NCBI RefSeq assembly: GCF_017873965.1
Contig: NZ_JAGGKT010000004.1
Coordinates: forward strand, 62,001-126,000
Length of the DNA stretch: 64,000 nucleotides
Origin: Ammoniphilus resinae
GTDB taxonomy: Bacteria; Bacillota; Bacilli; Aneurinibacillales; RAOX-1
Direction: 5' to 3'
Below, piece after piece: positions 9,776 through 16,781 of the stretch. The translations under genes were made by a program, and so were the position numbers. The notes under the pieces were generated by a model that saw only the letters and a list, made by a program, of their open reading frames with translations, searched no databases and had not been told where the DNA came from. Positions within the stretch are counted from its first letter, which is position 1. Every line of letters starts with the position of its first letter.

Positions 9776-10630
9776 ATGGCTGAGTACAAAGATATTCTAG
9801 ATAGCCCATACGAAGAAAGACAGTATTTATATATTGTAAAGAACGCCGAAGAAAGAGAACGTATAGTAAAACAAGATAACGATATTCAGTCTGGGAAAGG
9901 TATACTTGCTTTAATCAGCGCTAGTCTATTGGGTGGCGCATCGTTATTATTCACTAGAAATAAAGGCTTTTCGGGAATGAAAAGGTTTGGATTAGCATCT
10001 TTGGCTACGGCAACTACTGGTATTGGGTTAGATATGATATTAAGTAGCTTGAAATTAAATGAAAGGTTAAAACTTATTACGTTTGAAGAAGCAAGAAATA
10101 TAAAATTTAAAGACGTAAAGCCTATAGAAAATATGATATATGTCATTAATCCAATGGATCCCACTTTTTACCACAAAGCCCCTACTTTTCACGAGGAAAT
10201 GGAAGACCATAAATTTTCTGAAGCTATTAATCTATTACAAGCATTGGGGGCAACAGAAATTACAGCTATAAAGGTGGAGAATTACGGAACAAGGGGTGCG
10301 GTTGATTTTACTGCCGGAAATGGGGAGGTTCATAGTGATCACCAAAGTCGTACCTATTACCATACTAGGCATAATCCAAGGCATAAACCTTCTATACCGG
10401 AAGGGTTAGTTTGGTATCATAACGAATTACAGTGGAAAAATATCGCAGAGGGTCGTCTTCGGTACGGTATGGAATCCATCGAAATGGAAGTAGAATTATC
10501 GAATGACTTCGGTATTAATGGAAAATTAATAAAAGATCTGGGTAATGCATTAAAATTAAACGTATCTACAGATTATAAGGAGTTTAAAAAAACCTTAATA
10601 AAAATATCTGCTGTATTCAATCCAATGTAA
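9776..10630 (+). CDS. Two-TM hypothetical membrane protein
   Basis: 284 residues with a CTGGAGG site before the ATG. A charged N-terminus of about 40 residues precedes two closely spaced hydrophobic helices (about 42-60 and 70-92, Gly/Ala/Ser-rich), forming a hairpin that leaves both ends on the same side. The C-terminal 190 residues are soluble, with a His/Arg-rich patch (YYHTRHNPRHKPS) that could bind metal or nucleic acid. The family is not recognised; the bitopic hairpin plus large soluble domain is a layout seen in many plasmid and defence proteins. Confidence 0.65.
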   Translation: MAEYKDILDSPYEERQYLYIVKNAEERERIVKQDNDIQSGKGILALISASLLGGASLLFTRNKGFSGMKRFGLASLATATTGIGLDMILSSLKLNERLKLITFEEARNIKFKDVKPIENMIYVINPMDPTFYHKAPTFHEEMEDHKFSEAINLLQALGATEITAIKVENYGTRGAVDFTAGNGEVHSDHQSRTYYHTRHNPRHKPSIPEGLVWYHNELQWKNIAEGRLRYGMESIEMEVELSNDFGINGKLIKDLGNALKLNVSTDYKEFKKTLIKISAVFNPM

Positions 10631-10715
10631 AATTTAGGCATCTTTGATGCTGGACCTTGAGAAATCTTATTCTTGTTCACTCGGTAAAGCTGTGATAGCA
10701 TTAATTTAACTTAAT

Positions 10716-10776
10716 TATATTATCATTAAAATCGTGAAGTACACGTTCCTAATTACGGGAGACGTGTGCTTTTTTT
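10716..10776 (+). promoter_or_regulatory. Promoter with short hairpin leader, family B-like
   Basis: A TATATT box at 10716 precedes by about 20 bases a hairpin with arms AAGTACACGT and ACGTGTGCTT and a run of seven Ts (10737-10776). The AGTAC...GTGCT arms resemble the leaders at 19.64, 22.16, 42.0, 53.87 and 62.32 kb. The gene at 10831 follows. Confidence 0.5.
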
Positions 10777-10830
10777 GCGCTTTAGTTAGATGAAGGATTT
10801 CGCGTAAAATTATTATGTGGGAGGAAAATA

Positions 10831-11127
10831 GTGTTTTGGTGGAAAATACCTTTTATTATCATCGTGACTTATCTCTTTTCTGGAATCCTATTTAATTTTC
10901 TATTGTTTATGTGGGGGAAGGTAACGGGTTTAGATGATGTTTACGAAGAATGGGATATTGTTATAAATTCGTTTGGTGGGTTTATTTACCTTCATGTATT
11001 AGGCGCTATTATTTGGTTACCCATGTTAATTTATCTTCGAAAAGAAAGAAAGGGATCTTATAACAATAATATCCTACCCACTTACCAACGCTATAAATTA
11101 AGGCTTTCTAAAATGATCTTTAAATAA
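10831..11127 (+). CDS. Two-TM hypothetical membrane protein
   Basis: 98 residues from GTG 10831, preceded by GGGAGGAA. Two hydrophobic helices (about 4-26 and 47-68) bracket an acidic stretch with GLDDVYEEWD; the tail is strongly basic. Its stop overlaps the next start (TAATG), so translation of the two is probably coupled. It is the first gene of a run of small membrane proteins. No family is recognised. Confidence 0.6.
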   Translation: MFWWKIPFIIIVTYLFSGILFNFLLFMWGKVTGLDDVYEEWDIVINSFGGFIYLHVLGAIIWLPMLIYLRKERKGSYNNNILPTYQRYKLRLSKMIFK

Positions 11128-11339
11128 TGATCAGAATAGATGAAATCCAAAACGGAAAGGCGGACGGTGCAAAAATGGCGCTGTGGTATATATTTTGTAA
11201 TAATTGTATAGAAGATGAGCAGGATGATGGAGCCGTTGAGCGAAGTGAACCACCAAACCAATGTCTAGTATGTGGTTCTACGGATTTACTAGTATACGAA
11301 CAGATACATTATTTTGAGATGTTTAAAAGAAAACATTAA
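11127..11339 (+). CDS. Small zinc-ribbon protein
   Basis: Up to 70 residues; ATG 11127 overlaps the previous stop, but ATG 11175 is an alternative that trims 16 residues. Two Cys pairs (CNNC and CLVC) separated by about 23 residues give a rubredoxin-like zinc ribbon, a fold that binds nucleic acid or protein. It sits in the small-gene operon. The function is unknown. Confidence 0.6.
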   Translation: MIRIDEIQNGKADGAKMALWYIFCNNCIEDEQDDGAVERSEPPNQCLVCGSTDLLVYEQIHYFEMFKRKH

Positions 11340-11398
11340 CCAATTGGTTTTATCTGGTATATCAGAAAGCCTTAAGTTTTTATTATATTGGGGGTTTT

Positions 11399-11659
11399 AT
11401 GGATTTTTTAATGGTTTTGCCAGGGTATTTAGGAGCCTTTCTCTTTTTTGCCTCGCCAATATGGGTACCTATCCTATTGAAACGTTGGGTATGTTTAACT
11501 ATCGTATTGTGTGCCAATGTCCTTTTTTTTGCTTATCTTTATTATCTATCCCAGACATCCGACGTGACGGAATACGGTACGGGCATGGCGTTTCTCTATA
11601 TTCCTTTTACAGGGGTAGCCTTTATCATAGGGATGATTTTGGATCAGCCTAAAAAGTAA
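11399..11659 (+). CDS. Three-TM hypothetical membrane protein
   Basis: 86 residues with GGGGG six bases before ATG 11399. Three hydrophobic helices (about 3-24, 28-49 and 62-80) and a short basic tail are visible. An overlapping frame at 11314-11652 has no better start and is treated as a shadow. It is part of the small membrane-protein run. Confidence 0.65.
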   Translation: MDFLMVLPGYLGAFLFFASPIWVPILLKRWVCLTIVLCANVLFFAYLYYLSQTSDVTEYGTGMAFLYIPFTGVAFIIGMILDQPKK

Positions 11660-11804
11660 GATCAATCTATGGAAAGAATTGTAATCAAATTCAATGGATG
11701 GCTTTTGTCTGTGCTTCTTTCATATTTGTCACATGCTGTTACCCTATATTTGGTTGTGTGAGAAGGTAGAGAAAAACAAATCAAACTAATTGTTGGGGTG
11801 TCGA

Positions 11805-11889
11805 ATGAGTAAAAAGGAACGCTTAGTAGAATTTTTTTGTGTTAATTGCTTTATTTATTGTTACGGCAAACCTTTCTGAAAGGTTTTAA
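11805..11889 (+). pseudogene. Tiny membrane peptide gene with apparent T-run frameshift
   Basis: ATG 11805 follows TTGGGGTGTC, the same ribosome-site context as the next tiny genes. As written the frame ends after 24 residues. Removing one T from the run of seven near 11831-11837 restores a 27-residue peptide with an EFFVLIALFIVTANL membrane helix, like its neighbours. Either a sequencing error or a real mutation. Confidence 0.45.
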
Positions 11890-11920
11890 ATATCTATCAA
11901 ACATAACGTTGGGGTGTCTT

Positions 11921-12025
11921 ATGCTAGAAAATATAATTTGGATTTTACTAATACCCTTATCTTTTATGGCTTTGATTGAAGGGAAGAAAGCCTTAGAAAG
12001 TGTCGCGAGAATGTTTAAAGATTAA
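11921..12025 (+). CDS. 34-residue single-TM peptide
   Basis: ATG 11921 follows TTGGGGTGTC. The peptide has an N-terminal membrane helix (IIWILLIPLSFMALI) and a basic amphipathic tail ending MFKD. It is one of three or four consecutive tiny genes with near-identical upstream context, consistent with a duplicated or co-regulated set. Functions such as a regulatory peptide or holin-like pore are guesses. Confidence 0.5.
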   Translation: MLENIIWILLIPLSFMALIEGKKALESVARMFKD

Positions 12026-12049
12026 ATCAACCATAATGAAGGGGTACAC

Positions 12050-12160
12050 ATGGAATTTATCGGTTTAGTTTTAGCCGTTATCATAGGATGGTACGCCCTT
12101 AAATGTACGTTTGTTTTACAAAAATTAATGAATTACAAAGGAAGATGGGGTGTCCGATGA
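12050..12160 (+). CDS. 36-residue single-TM peptide
   Basis: ATG 12050 follows GAAGGGGTACAC. The peptide is a membrane helix (FIGLVLAVIIGWYAL) plus a basic tail. Its last codons contain the GATGGGGTGTC ribosome site of the next gene and the stop overlaps the next start (ATGA), so translation is coupled. Confidence 0.5.
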   Translation: MEFIGLVLAVIIGWYALKCTFVLQKLMNYKGRWGVR

Positions 12161-12306
12161 TAAACAAAATTAGAATCCTGCTGTACTTTGTTGCAAAGAT
12201 TTTAGGAGATATAAACGCGGTTCAAAAAGGAAAGATCGGCAAGCGGATCGCCAGGAGAGCAGCCGGGAAAGTAACGTCAAAATGGATGAATCGTTTGTTT
12301 AAATAA
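12157..12306 (+). CDS. 49-residue highly basic small protein
   Basis: The start at ATG 12157 is fixed by GGGGTGTC nine bases upstream and by ATGA overlap with the preceding gene; a longer in-frame ATG at 12103 lies inside that gene. The peptide has about fourteen Lys/Arg and an amphipathic C-terminal half (GKIGKRIARRAAGKV). It may bind membranes or nucleic acid; bacteriocin-like activity is possible but unproven. Confidence 0.5.
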   Translation: MINKIRILLYFVAKILGDINAVQKGKIGKRIARRAAGKVTSKWMNRLFK

Positions 12307-12334
12307 TCAACCATAATGAGGGCGCGTCTTATAT

Positions 12335-12643
12335 ATGAAATCAACCATCAATTTGGTTGCTACAGTATTAGTTTGCATTTTCTTTATACTACTTATGATT
12401 CTATTCGAATTTAAACTTAATGAAGGGAAAGAATCAATGCCTGACGGGTTATTATCTTTTTTAGTTACTTTATCCCTGTACACCTTATTTTTTGTTTTTT
12501 GTTCCTACCAAGATGGGAATGAATCTAATAATCAAATTATTGCTATGGCTGCATTTGTTGCGATGACTTTTTTTATCAATTTTCCTTTAATGTGGTGGTT
12601 GATACATAAAATGATTAAGGAAGTAAAAGGTAATCGTCATTAA
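12335..12643 (+). CDS. Three-TM hypothetical membrane protein
   Basis: 102 residues from ATG 12335 after GAGGGCG. Hydrophobic helices lie at about 5-26, 39-58 and 68-92. It continues the run of small membrane genes spaced by about 30 bases. No family is recognised. Confidence 0.6.
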   Translation: MKSTINLVATVLVCIFFILLMILFEFKLNEGKESMPDGLLSFLVTLSLYTLFFVFCSYQDGNESNNQIIAMAAFVAMTFFINFPLMWWLIHKMIKEVKGNRH

Positions 12644-12688
12644 AATAGTTACTATTAAACCGAGTGATCTTAGAGAGGTTTGGTGTTT

Positions 12689-12943
12689 ATGGTAGAAAGA
12701 ATAATTTATATCGGTATTGGATTTTTTGTTGCTTATTTACTAGGCCAAATTAGAGTATGGATGATAAGGAACCAGATAAAAACACTTCACAAAAAATATT
12801 CTGATATCGCCCTTGAAAGTGAAGCATATCTAACATATCCCGATTTGGATCGAGTGGCAAACAAATTAATAATCATTGAAAAGGAAAGTGGGGTAAAAGC
12901 GCTAAAATCTGTTTGCAATGACCTTAAAGAAATAATTGATTAA
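12689..12943 (+). CDS. Single-TM protein with coiled-coil-like tail
   Basis: 84 residues from ATG 12689 after AGAGAGG; TTG 12680 and GTG 12683 are alternative upstream starts. An N-terminal helix (about 5-22) anchors a charged helical domain of about 60 residues. Last clear gene of the small membrane-protein run. Confidence 0.6.
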   Translation: MVERIIYIGIGFFVAYLLGQIRVWMIRNQIKTLHKKYSDIALESEAYLTYPDLDRVANKLIIIEKESGVKALKSVCNDLKEIID

Positions 12944-13005
12944 AAGTACTGAATAAATAGGAGTACCTTTTCGGAAGGAAATTATTTCATTAATGGAGGG
13001 GTTTT

Positions 13006-13065
13006 ATGGAAATTCCGCTCCGAAGGATGGGGCCATACAAAGACAGAGAAAACCCCCTGAAGTAA
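13006..13065 (+). CDS. Possible 19-residue peptide with strong ribosome site
   Basis: AATGGAGGGGTTTT precedes ATG 13006, and the 19-codon frame ends inside the terminator hairpin of the opposing gene. The ribosome site is excellent but the product is too short to judge by composition. Confidence 0.22.
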   Translation: MEIPLRRMGPYKDRENPLK

Positions 13066-13078
13066 ACAGGGGGTTCAG
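13045..13078 (-). terminator. Terminator of the GIY-YIG gene
   Basis: AACCCCCTG/CAGGGGGTT with a 7-base loop lies just past the minus-strand stop at 13080. The T-tract is present only on the minus strand, so it serves that gene. Confidence 0.8.
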
Positions 13079-13079
13079 A

Positions 13080-13595
13080 TTAATTGCTAGGTGTAATTCT
13101 TAGAACAAAATCACCCAACCGATGTTTTTTAGGTTGTTGGTTTTGGTTATAGCCATAACGCTCATCAGTTAGCCGCATAATATCAATGAAGAGATTCTCG
13201 ACAATATCCATTGTAGAGTCCCCTTTATAGCGAGCAAAAAACAAGGGAATCCAAATGAATTTATCCTCACCAAACTGAGTCCAATCGTTCTGCCATTGCG
13301 TATTCTGATGCTTTCCATATCTGAGTAAACTCCTGTGTGTACTTGCCCGAGAGTAAATACATCCTTTTCCAACATAAGCTTTATGGTTCACAGTGTTTAC
13401 TGCAGCATAGACGCCGTATCGGTCTTTAACTGCGTTCAAGAATTCCTTCCAGTCCTTTTCGTTTTTATCGATTAACACATCTTGTACTTGAGGACTTAAA
13501 TTAACTTGATTAGCTCCAATAGAGTTTGTAATCTCCAAAACAAATTGTGTTGTGAAATCTTCGATAAGTTTCTTTAGATTGTTTGTGTTCATCAT
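13080..13595 (-). CDS. GIY-YIG nuclease-domain protein
   Basis: 171 residues; the start is at the tandem ATGATG after AAAAGGGG. Residues about 60-150 match the GIY-YIG fold in order: YGVY strand, HKAYVGKG strand, an Arg about nine residues later, a conserved HQN...W...FGEDKF stretch, and a Glu in DIVENLFI, the family's metal-binding position, followed by the closing YGYN. The N-terminal 60 residues are helical and may set specificity. GIY-YIG proteins cut DNA in homing, repair or restriction. It stands alone on the minus strand, close to a large inverted repeat; mobile-intron or phage origin is possible. Confidence 0.75.
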   Translation of the reverse strand: MMNTNNLKKLIEDFTTQFVLEITNSIGANQVNLSPQVQDVLIDKNEKDWKEFLNAVKDRYGVYAAVNTVNHKAYVGKGCIYSRASTHRSLLRYGKHQNTQWQNDWTQFGEDKFIWIPLFFARYKGDSTMDIVENLFIDIMRLTDERYGYNQNQQPKKHRLGDFVLRITPSN

Positions 13596-13709
13596 TTGGG
13601 ACCCCTTTTCTCCGTCCTTTTTTAGCGGTGACGGCTCCTCTCTCCTTTCCCATTTTGTCCCATCTTTTTTTGACCAAGTGGATTTAATTATTCAATCATT
13701 ATATTTATC

Positions 13710-13762
13710 CAATCTTTTAATCGATTCCAGATTCAAAATTTCTGATGCCGATTAAAAGATTG
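13710..13762. repeat. Perfect 14-bp inverted repeat, operator-like
   Basis: CAATCTTTTAATCG (13710-13723) and its exact complement (13749-13762) flank a 25-base centre. There is no T-tract on either side. A minus-strand TATAAT box lies just past the left arm, upstream of the GIY-YIG gene, so a repressor site is the simplest reading. Confidence 0.5.
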
Positions 13763-13822
13763 CATTATGTATTGGTGGTCGGACCATCAAGGTCGATTCC
13801 ACCGAAACTTTCCCTTTCTACA

Positions 13823-13984
13823 TTACATCATTTTTACCGACTTAAATTTCCTCCGCCTGTTTAAAACCGAACGCTCATGTAAATCAAGGTACTCCCCCAT
13901 GTGTTCAGGCTCTTTACAACTTCCACTAAAATCCCGATCAGCTGACTTTAATTCCAATTTCAGTTCATCCAATCTTAACATCAT
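13823..13984 (-). CDS. Small charged hypothetical protein
   Basis: 53 residues starting at tandem ATGATG (13984) with AATGGAGG about six bases upstream. The sequence is a plausible soluble protein: an N-terminal amphipathic helix (LRLDELKLELKSADRD), then DLHERSVLNRRRKF, ending in KSVKMM. Plus-strand frames over this stretch look like shadows. The role is unknown; it may be co-transcribed with the GIY-YIG gene about 230 bases downstream. Confidence 0.6.
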   Translation of the reverse strand: MMLRLDELKLELKSADRDFSGSCKEPEHMGEYLDLHERSVLNRRRKFKSVKMM

Positions 13985-14145
13985 TAAACCTCCATTTGAT
14001 TTTTTATTTAATTACCGCGGAGGTTAATGGTTTCTCGCTCTTTTTAATTCCTTTTCTTATCTTTTCTAATACTACTATACGAAATAGTGTGAATTTTATT
14101 ACGGAACTTTGAAAAAATTTTACAAGAAATTTATTTATCGTGTGT

Positions 14146-14412
14146 TCAACCAAGTATTAAATACAGGCAACCGATAAAAATGTTTGTTCTTAGAGTGATG
14201 AAAAAACCTGGAGAATTGGTGACAAGATTAAGTGAAGATGAAATTAATCCCGCTATAATAAGTGCAATGATAATGATAAGGTATGTATGTAGTGAAGACC
14301 ATATTTTAAAATGATGAATAGGATGATCAGATGCGGTAAGAGGATTTCCGTTTTTTTTCTGTAACCAACCAGTGTTTGTTCCGTTCGATGGAGAGCCATA
14401 CAAAGTGTTCAT
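14146..14412 (-). CDS. Possible small membrane protein
   Basis: 88 residues on the minus strand. Two hydrophobic stretches (about 45-63 and 74-88) follow a polar Asn/Gly-rich start. The ribosome site is weak. It is divergent from the exonuclease leader at 14464. The frame could be fortuitous. Confidence 0.35.
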   Translation of the reverse strand: MNTLYGSPSNGTNTGWLQKKNGNPLTASDHPIHHFKIWSSLHTYLIIIIALIIAGLISSSLNLVTNSPGFFITLRTNIFIGCLYLILG

Positions 14413-14463
14413 TCGTCTGACAAAAACGCGGAAAGGTATGGTGAAAATAGTAAATATATATAG

Positions 14464-14642
14464 TATAATAAGACTATTATTTAGTGATTTCTAAGACCAA
14501 TCATTGTCCATGCGGACGATGAGATTAATGGCACGAAAGTGTTACATGCTATATTGATGAGTTTTTTTGCTATGCTCAAAAACGCCGATAAGGTGATTGA
14601 AGTCTTGATTTTTAGACTCAAACTCCTTATGGGCGTTTTTTT
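14464..14642 (+). promoter_or_regulatory. Promoter plus structured leader/terminator, family A copy 2
   Basis: A TATAAT box (14464-14469) is followed by a block at 14504-14546 that matches the block at 8741-8785 (TTGTCCATGCGGACGA, later TTACA), then a terminator stem AAACGCC...GGCGTTT with an inner AGTC/GACT stem and a long T-run (14578-14642). It sits 50 bases before the exonuclease gene. Confidence 0.6.
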
Positions 14643-14691
14643 ATTTGCCTTTAAAAACCCATAACCAAATTAACTTTGAAGGAGGAGATTT

Positions 14692-16032
14692 TTGAAAATG
14701 GAGTCACAAAGAACCTATTTAGAAGAAGGGGCCTGTAAAGTCTTACTTTCTAAAAGCAAGGGGATTTATCCTTTGGCAATTAGTATTAAAAGCTTAATTA
14801 ATCAACTAAAAAAGAAAAGTGAATCCTTTGGTGTCGAGACTGTAGAGTTGACTGATAAAGGGTGGATCAAAGTGAAATTGTTAGATCAATCCTTAAGTCA
14901 AGTTGAAAAACACTCAGTATCCCATAACAAAAGGTCGATCCAGTTCACAATGGAACATGGATTGGGAATTTCGGAAGCCATTTGTACTTTTAAAGAGGTG
15001 GAATCGCTCCTGATGCAAATTAAAAAACGGCAGCAGGAAGCTACCGTTGAAAGTGTTCAAGTAGAACAAGGGACGTTTACTATTCGAGTAAAGGAAGAGG
15101 CACCATTAAGGACTTTACCAACCGTTACTCAGGACCAGGAAGAAAGATTCTTAATCTTGGATGGAAGTAATATCCTGAATCGTGCTTTTTATGCCACAGC
15201 TTACCATGGGACAGAGAATCTCATGAAAACGAGTGAAGGACTTTACACCAATGCTGTCTATGGGTTTGTAGAAATGCTATCTCGCTTTCTAAAGCAGTAC
15301 AGACCCACTCATTTAGCGATAGCTTGGGATGTAAGCCGTGATACGACATTCCGCCGCAGTATATTCCCAGAATACAAGAACACACGTTCCGAAACTGATC
15401 CGGTTTTAAAAGAACAGTTTTCCACGATGAAGGAACTTTTGGAATTGATGAATGTGTCCCAGATTCAAGTGGAGGGGTATGAAGCAGATGATATTATTGG
15501 CACCCTATCTCGAAAATGGTCAAAGGAAAAGAAAGGGAAGTGTTTGCTAGCCAGTAATGATCGGGATCTGCTTCAATTGTTAGATGAGCAAACGGTTCAG
15601 CTCATCAAGGGTAAATCCGGTGAAAGGGAATACTCGCTTATGGATTTTCAAAAGGATTTTGGAATCCTTCCCTCTCAATGGCCGTGTGTGAAAGGATTAC
15701 TGGGGGATGAGGGGGATAATCTTCCTGGGTGTAAAGGTGTAGGGAAGGTAGCTGCAGCACCTCTTATCCGACAATTCGGCTCCCTTGAGAGGGTTTTTGA
15801 GAACTTGGAACATCTAGGGAGTACAAACTTTAAGAGATATGTAAAAAAGCTCCAAGAAGGTAAAGAAGATGCATTGCTGACTAAAGAGTTAGCCATCATT
15901 GTAGATGTCTTGGACCTAGAGAATATAGAACTTGATGATTTTAGGGTATCGATTAACGAAAAAGGCATGCGTCAAGGGTTTGAAAAACTTGAATTCCAGT
16001 CACTTTTAGAGAAAAGATCTTTAATTGCATAG
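14692..16032 (+). CDS. 5'-3' exonuclease (PolA/FEN-type) with N-terminal extension
   Basis: 446 residues; AAGGAGGAG precedes TTG 14692, with ATG 14698 also possible. The C-terminal 290 residues are a 5' nuclease of the PolA N-domain/FEN family: ILDGSNILNRAFYA, the YKNTR loop, YEADDIIGTL, ASNDRDLLQLL and a helix-hairpin-helix GDEGDNLPGCKGVG, giving most acidic metal ligands. The first 145 residues are an unrecognised extension with two beta-rich halves. Known members remove RNA primers and flaps; a solo copy on a mobile replicon fits plasmid replication or repair. The downstream Cys-rich gene starts 13 bases after its stop, so the two form an operon. Confidence 0.85.
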   Translation: MKMESQRTYLEEGACKVLLSKSKGIYPLAISIKSLINQLKKKSESFGVETVELTDKGWIKVKLLDQSLSQVEKHSVSHNKRSIQFTMEHGLGISEAICTFKEVESLLMQIKKRQQEATVESVQVEQGTFTIRVKEEAPLRTLPTVTQDQEERFLILDGSNILNRAFYATAYHGTENLMKTSEGLYTNAVYGFVEMLSRFLKQYRPTHLAIAWDVSRDTTFRRSIFPEYKNTRSETDPVLKEQFSTMKELLELMNVSQIQVEGYEADDIIGTLSRKWSKEKKGKCLLASNDRDLLQLLDEQTVQLIKGKSGEREYSLMDFQKDFGILPSQWPCVKGLLGDEGDNLPGCKGVGKVAAAPLIRQFGSLERVFENLEHLGSTNFKRYVKKLQEGKEDALLTKELAIIVDVLDLENIELDDFRVSINEKGMRQGFEKLEFQSLLEKRSLIA

Positions 16033-16045
16033 GGAGGTAGTAGAT

Positions 16046-16354
16046 ATGAATGGGTTAGTAAGGAAACCAAGTGTGAAATTATCGACCATATCAACCGAAC
16101 CTTTTGATTGCTGCTCGCATTGGGCGATTTGTGAGATGGGGAAAAAACCTTGTGTTTATCAAGAAAATGACCCTGATTATTCGAAGTTATGCGCCTGTTA
16201 CCGTCGGTACTTGAAAAATGAGCTGGAAGAAAACGTCCATAAGGATCCTGTGAAGGTACAAACGGAGATACAGCCAACATCCCTTGATGAACTACAATCG
16301 GAGGAACAAAGGGACATTTTCTTTGATATGAATGGCCAAGGGCAATTGTTCTGA
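16046..16354 (+). CDS. Cys-rich small protein in operon with the exonuclease
   Basis: 102 residues from ATG 16046, nine bases after GGGAGG; the in-frame start at 16025 overlaps the upstream gene. Six Cys in residues 21-51 (CCSHWAIC, CVYQ, LCACYRRY) suggest a zinc or iron-sulfur site; the tail is acidic. Tight spacing suggests it works with the exonuclease, but no family is recognised. Confidence 0.65.
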   Translation: MNGLVRKPSVKLSTISTEPFDCCSHWAICEMGKKPCVYQENDPDYSKLCACYRRYLKNELEENVHKDPVKVQTEIQPTSLDELQSEEQRDIFFDMNGQGQLF

Positions 16355-16405
16355 TGTCTTCATTTGCTAGAGTAAAGAAGTAATAGAAGGAGTACTAGTA
16401 ACCCG

Positions 16406-16433
16406 CTGCACTGGTAAAATCATTCCAGTGCAG
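16406..16433. other. Perfect 9-bp hairpin in intergenic region
   Basis: CTGCACTGG and CCAGTGCAG enclose a 10-base loop. There is no T-tract, so a protein site or RNA element is more likely than a terminator. It lies 50 bases after the Cys-rich gene. Confidence 0.4.
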
Positions 16434-16488
16434 TAGGGAACAAAACCTCCTGAATCAAACATAATAAATATTAAAAAACCTTCAGATG

Positions 16489-16562
16489 CCACATATTAGA
16501 TATGACTAACTGTGGCTCATCCGATTGTTTTCTTGAACTTCAATTAGATCCTGTTAAATTAT
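16489..16562 (+). mobile_element. Orphan Tn554-like right end (remnant)
   Basis: The 74 bases match the right end of the 15.9 kb element (38392-38467) in order and spacing: ACATATTAGATATG-A/T-CTAAC at the left and an AATTAGRTC.TG.TAA block at the right, ending in AATTAT, the same hexamer that flanks the left end at 22523-22528. No matching left end or transposase is seen nearby, so this is a solo end left by deletion or recombination. Confidence 0.55.
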
Positions 16563-16658
16563 TATTATTAAGTCTGTATGATGCCACTTTTTTAGGAGTT
16601 GTGGTAAAGGAAACTACCTTGGTTGCCAAGAAAGAGTGTAGGAATTCAAATAAAAAAC

Positions 16659-16701
16659 ACCAACTAAACCTTGGAACAAAGATACAAGGATTAAGGTTGG
16701 T
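16659..16701. terminator. Hairpin before the c-di-GMP gene 3' end
   Basis: ACCAAC/GTTGGT arms with inner CCTTG/CAAGG pairing form a stem close to the 3' end of the minus-strand c-di-GMP gene. T-tracts are weak, so terminator function is uncertain. Confidence 0.35.
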
Positions 16702-16781
16702 ACTTTAAATTGGTTCAAATATGAATAATGAGGGAATACGTTAGTCTGTAATTCTATTCTCATTCATTTCTTCTTTATGCC

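Noticed and set aside
11669-11761. 30-residue membrane peptide between 11.66 and 11.8 kb
   Set aside because: The composition is plausible but there is no ribosome site and no upstream context shared with the neighbouring tiny genes.
13552-14027. Plus-strand frames opposite the GIY-YIG upstream region
   Set aside because: They lack ribosome sites and overlap a better minus-strand gene (13823-13984).
16502-16708. 68-residue plus-strand frame
   Set aside because: It starts inside the orphan transposon end and has no ribosome site. The part after 16562 could be the tail of a disrupted gene, but nothing identifies it.
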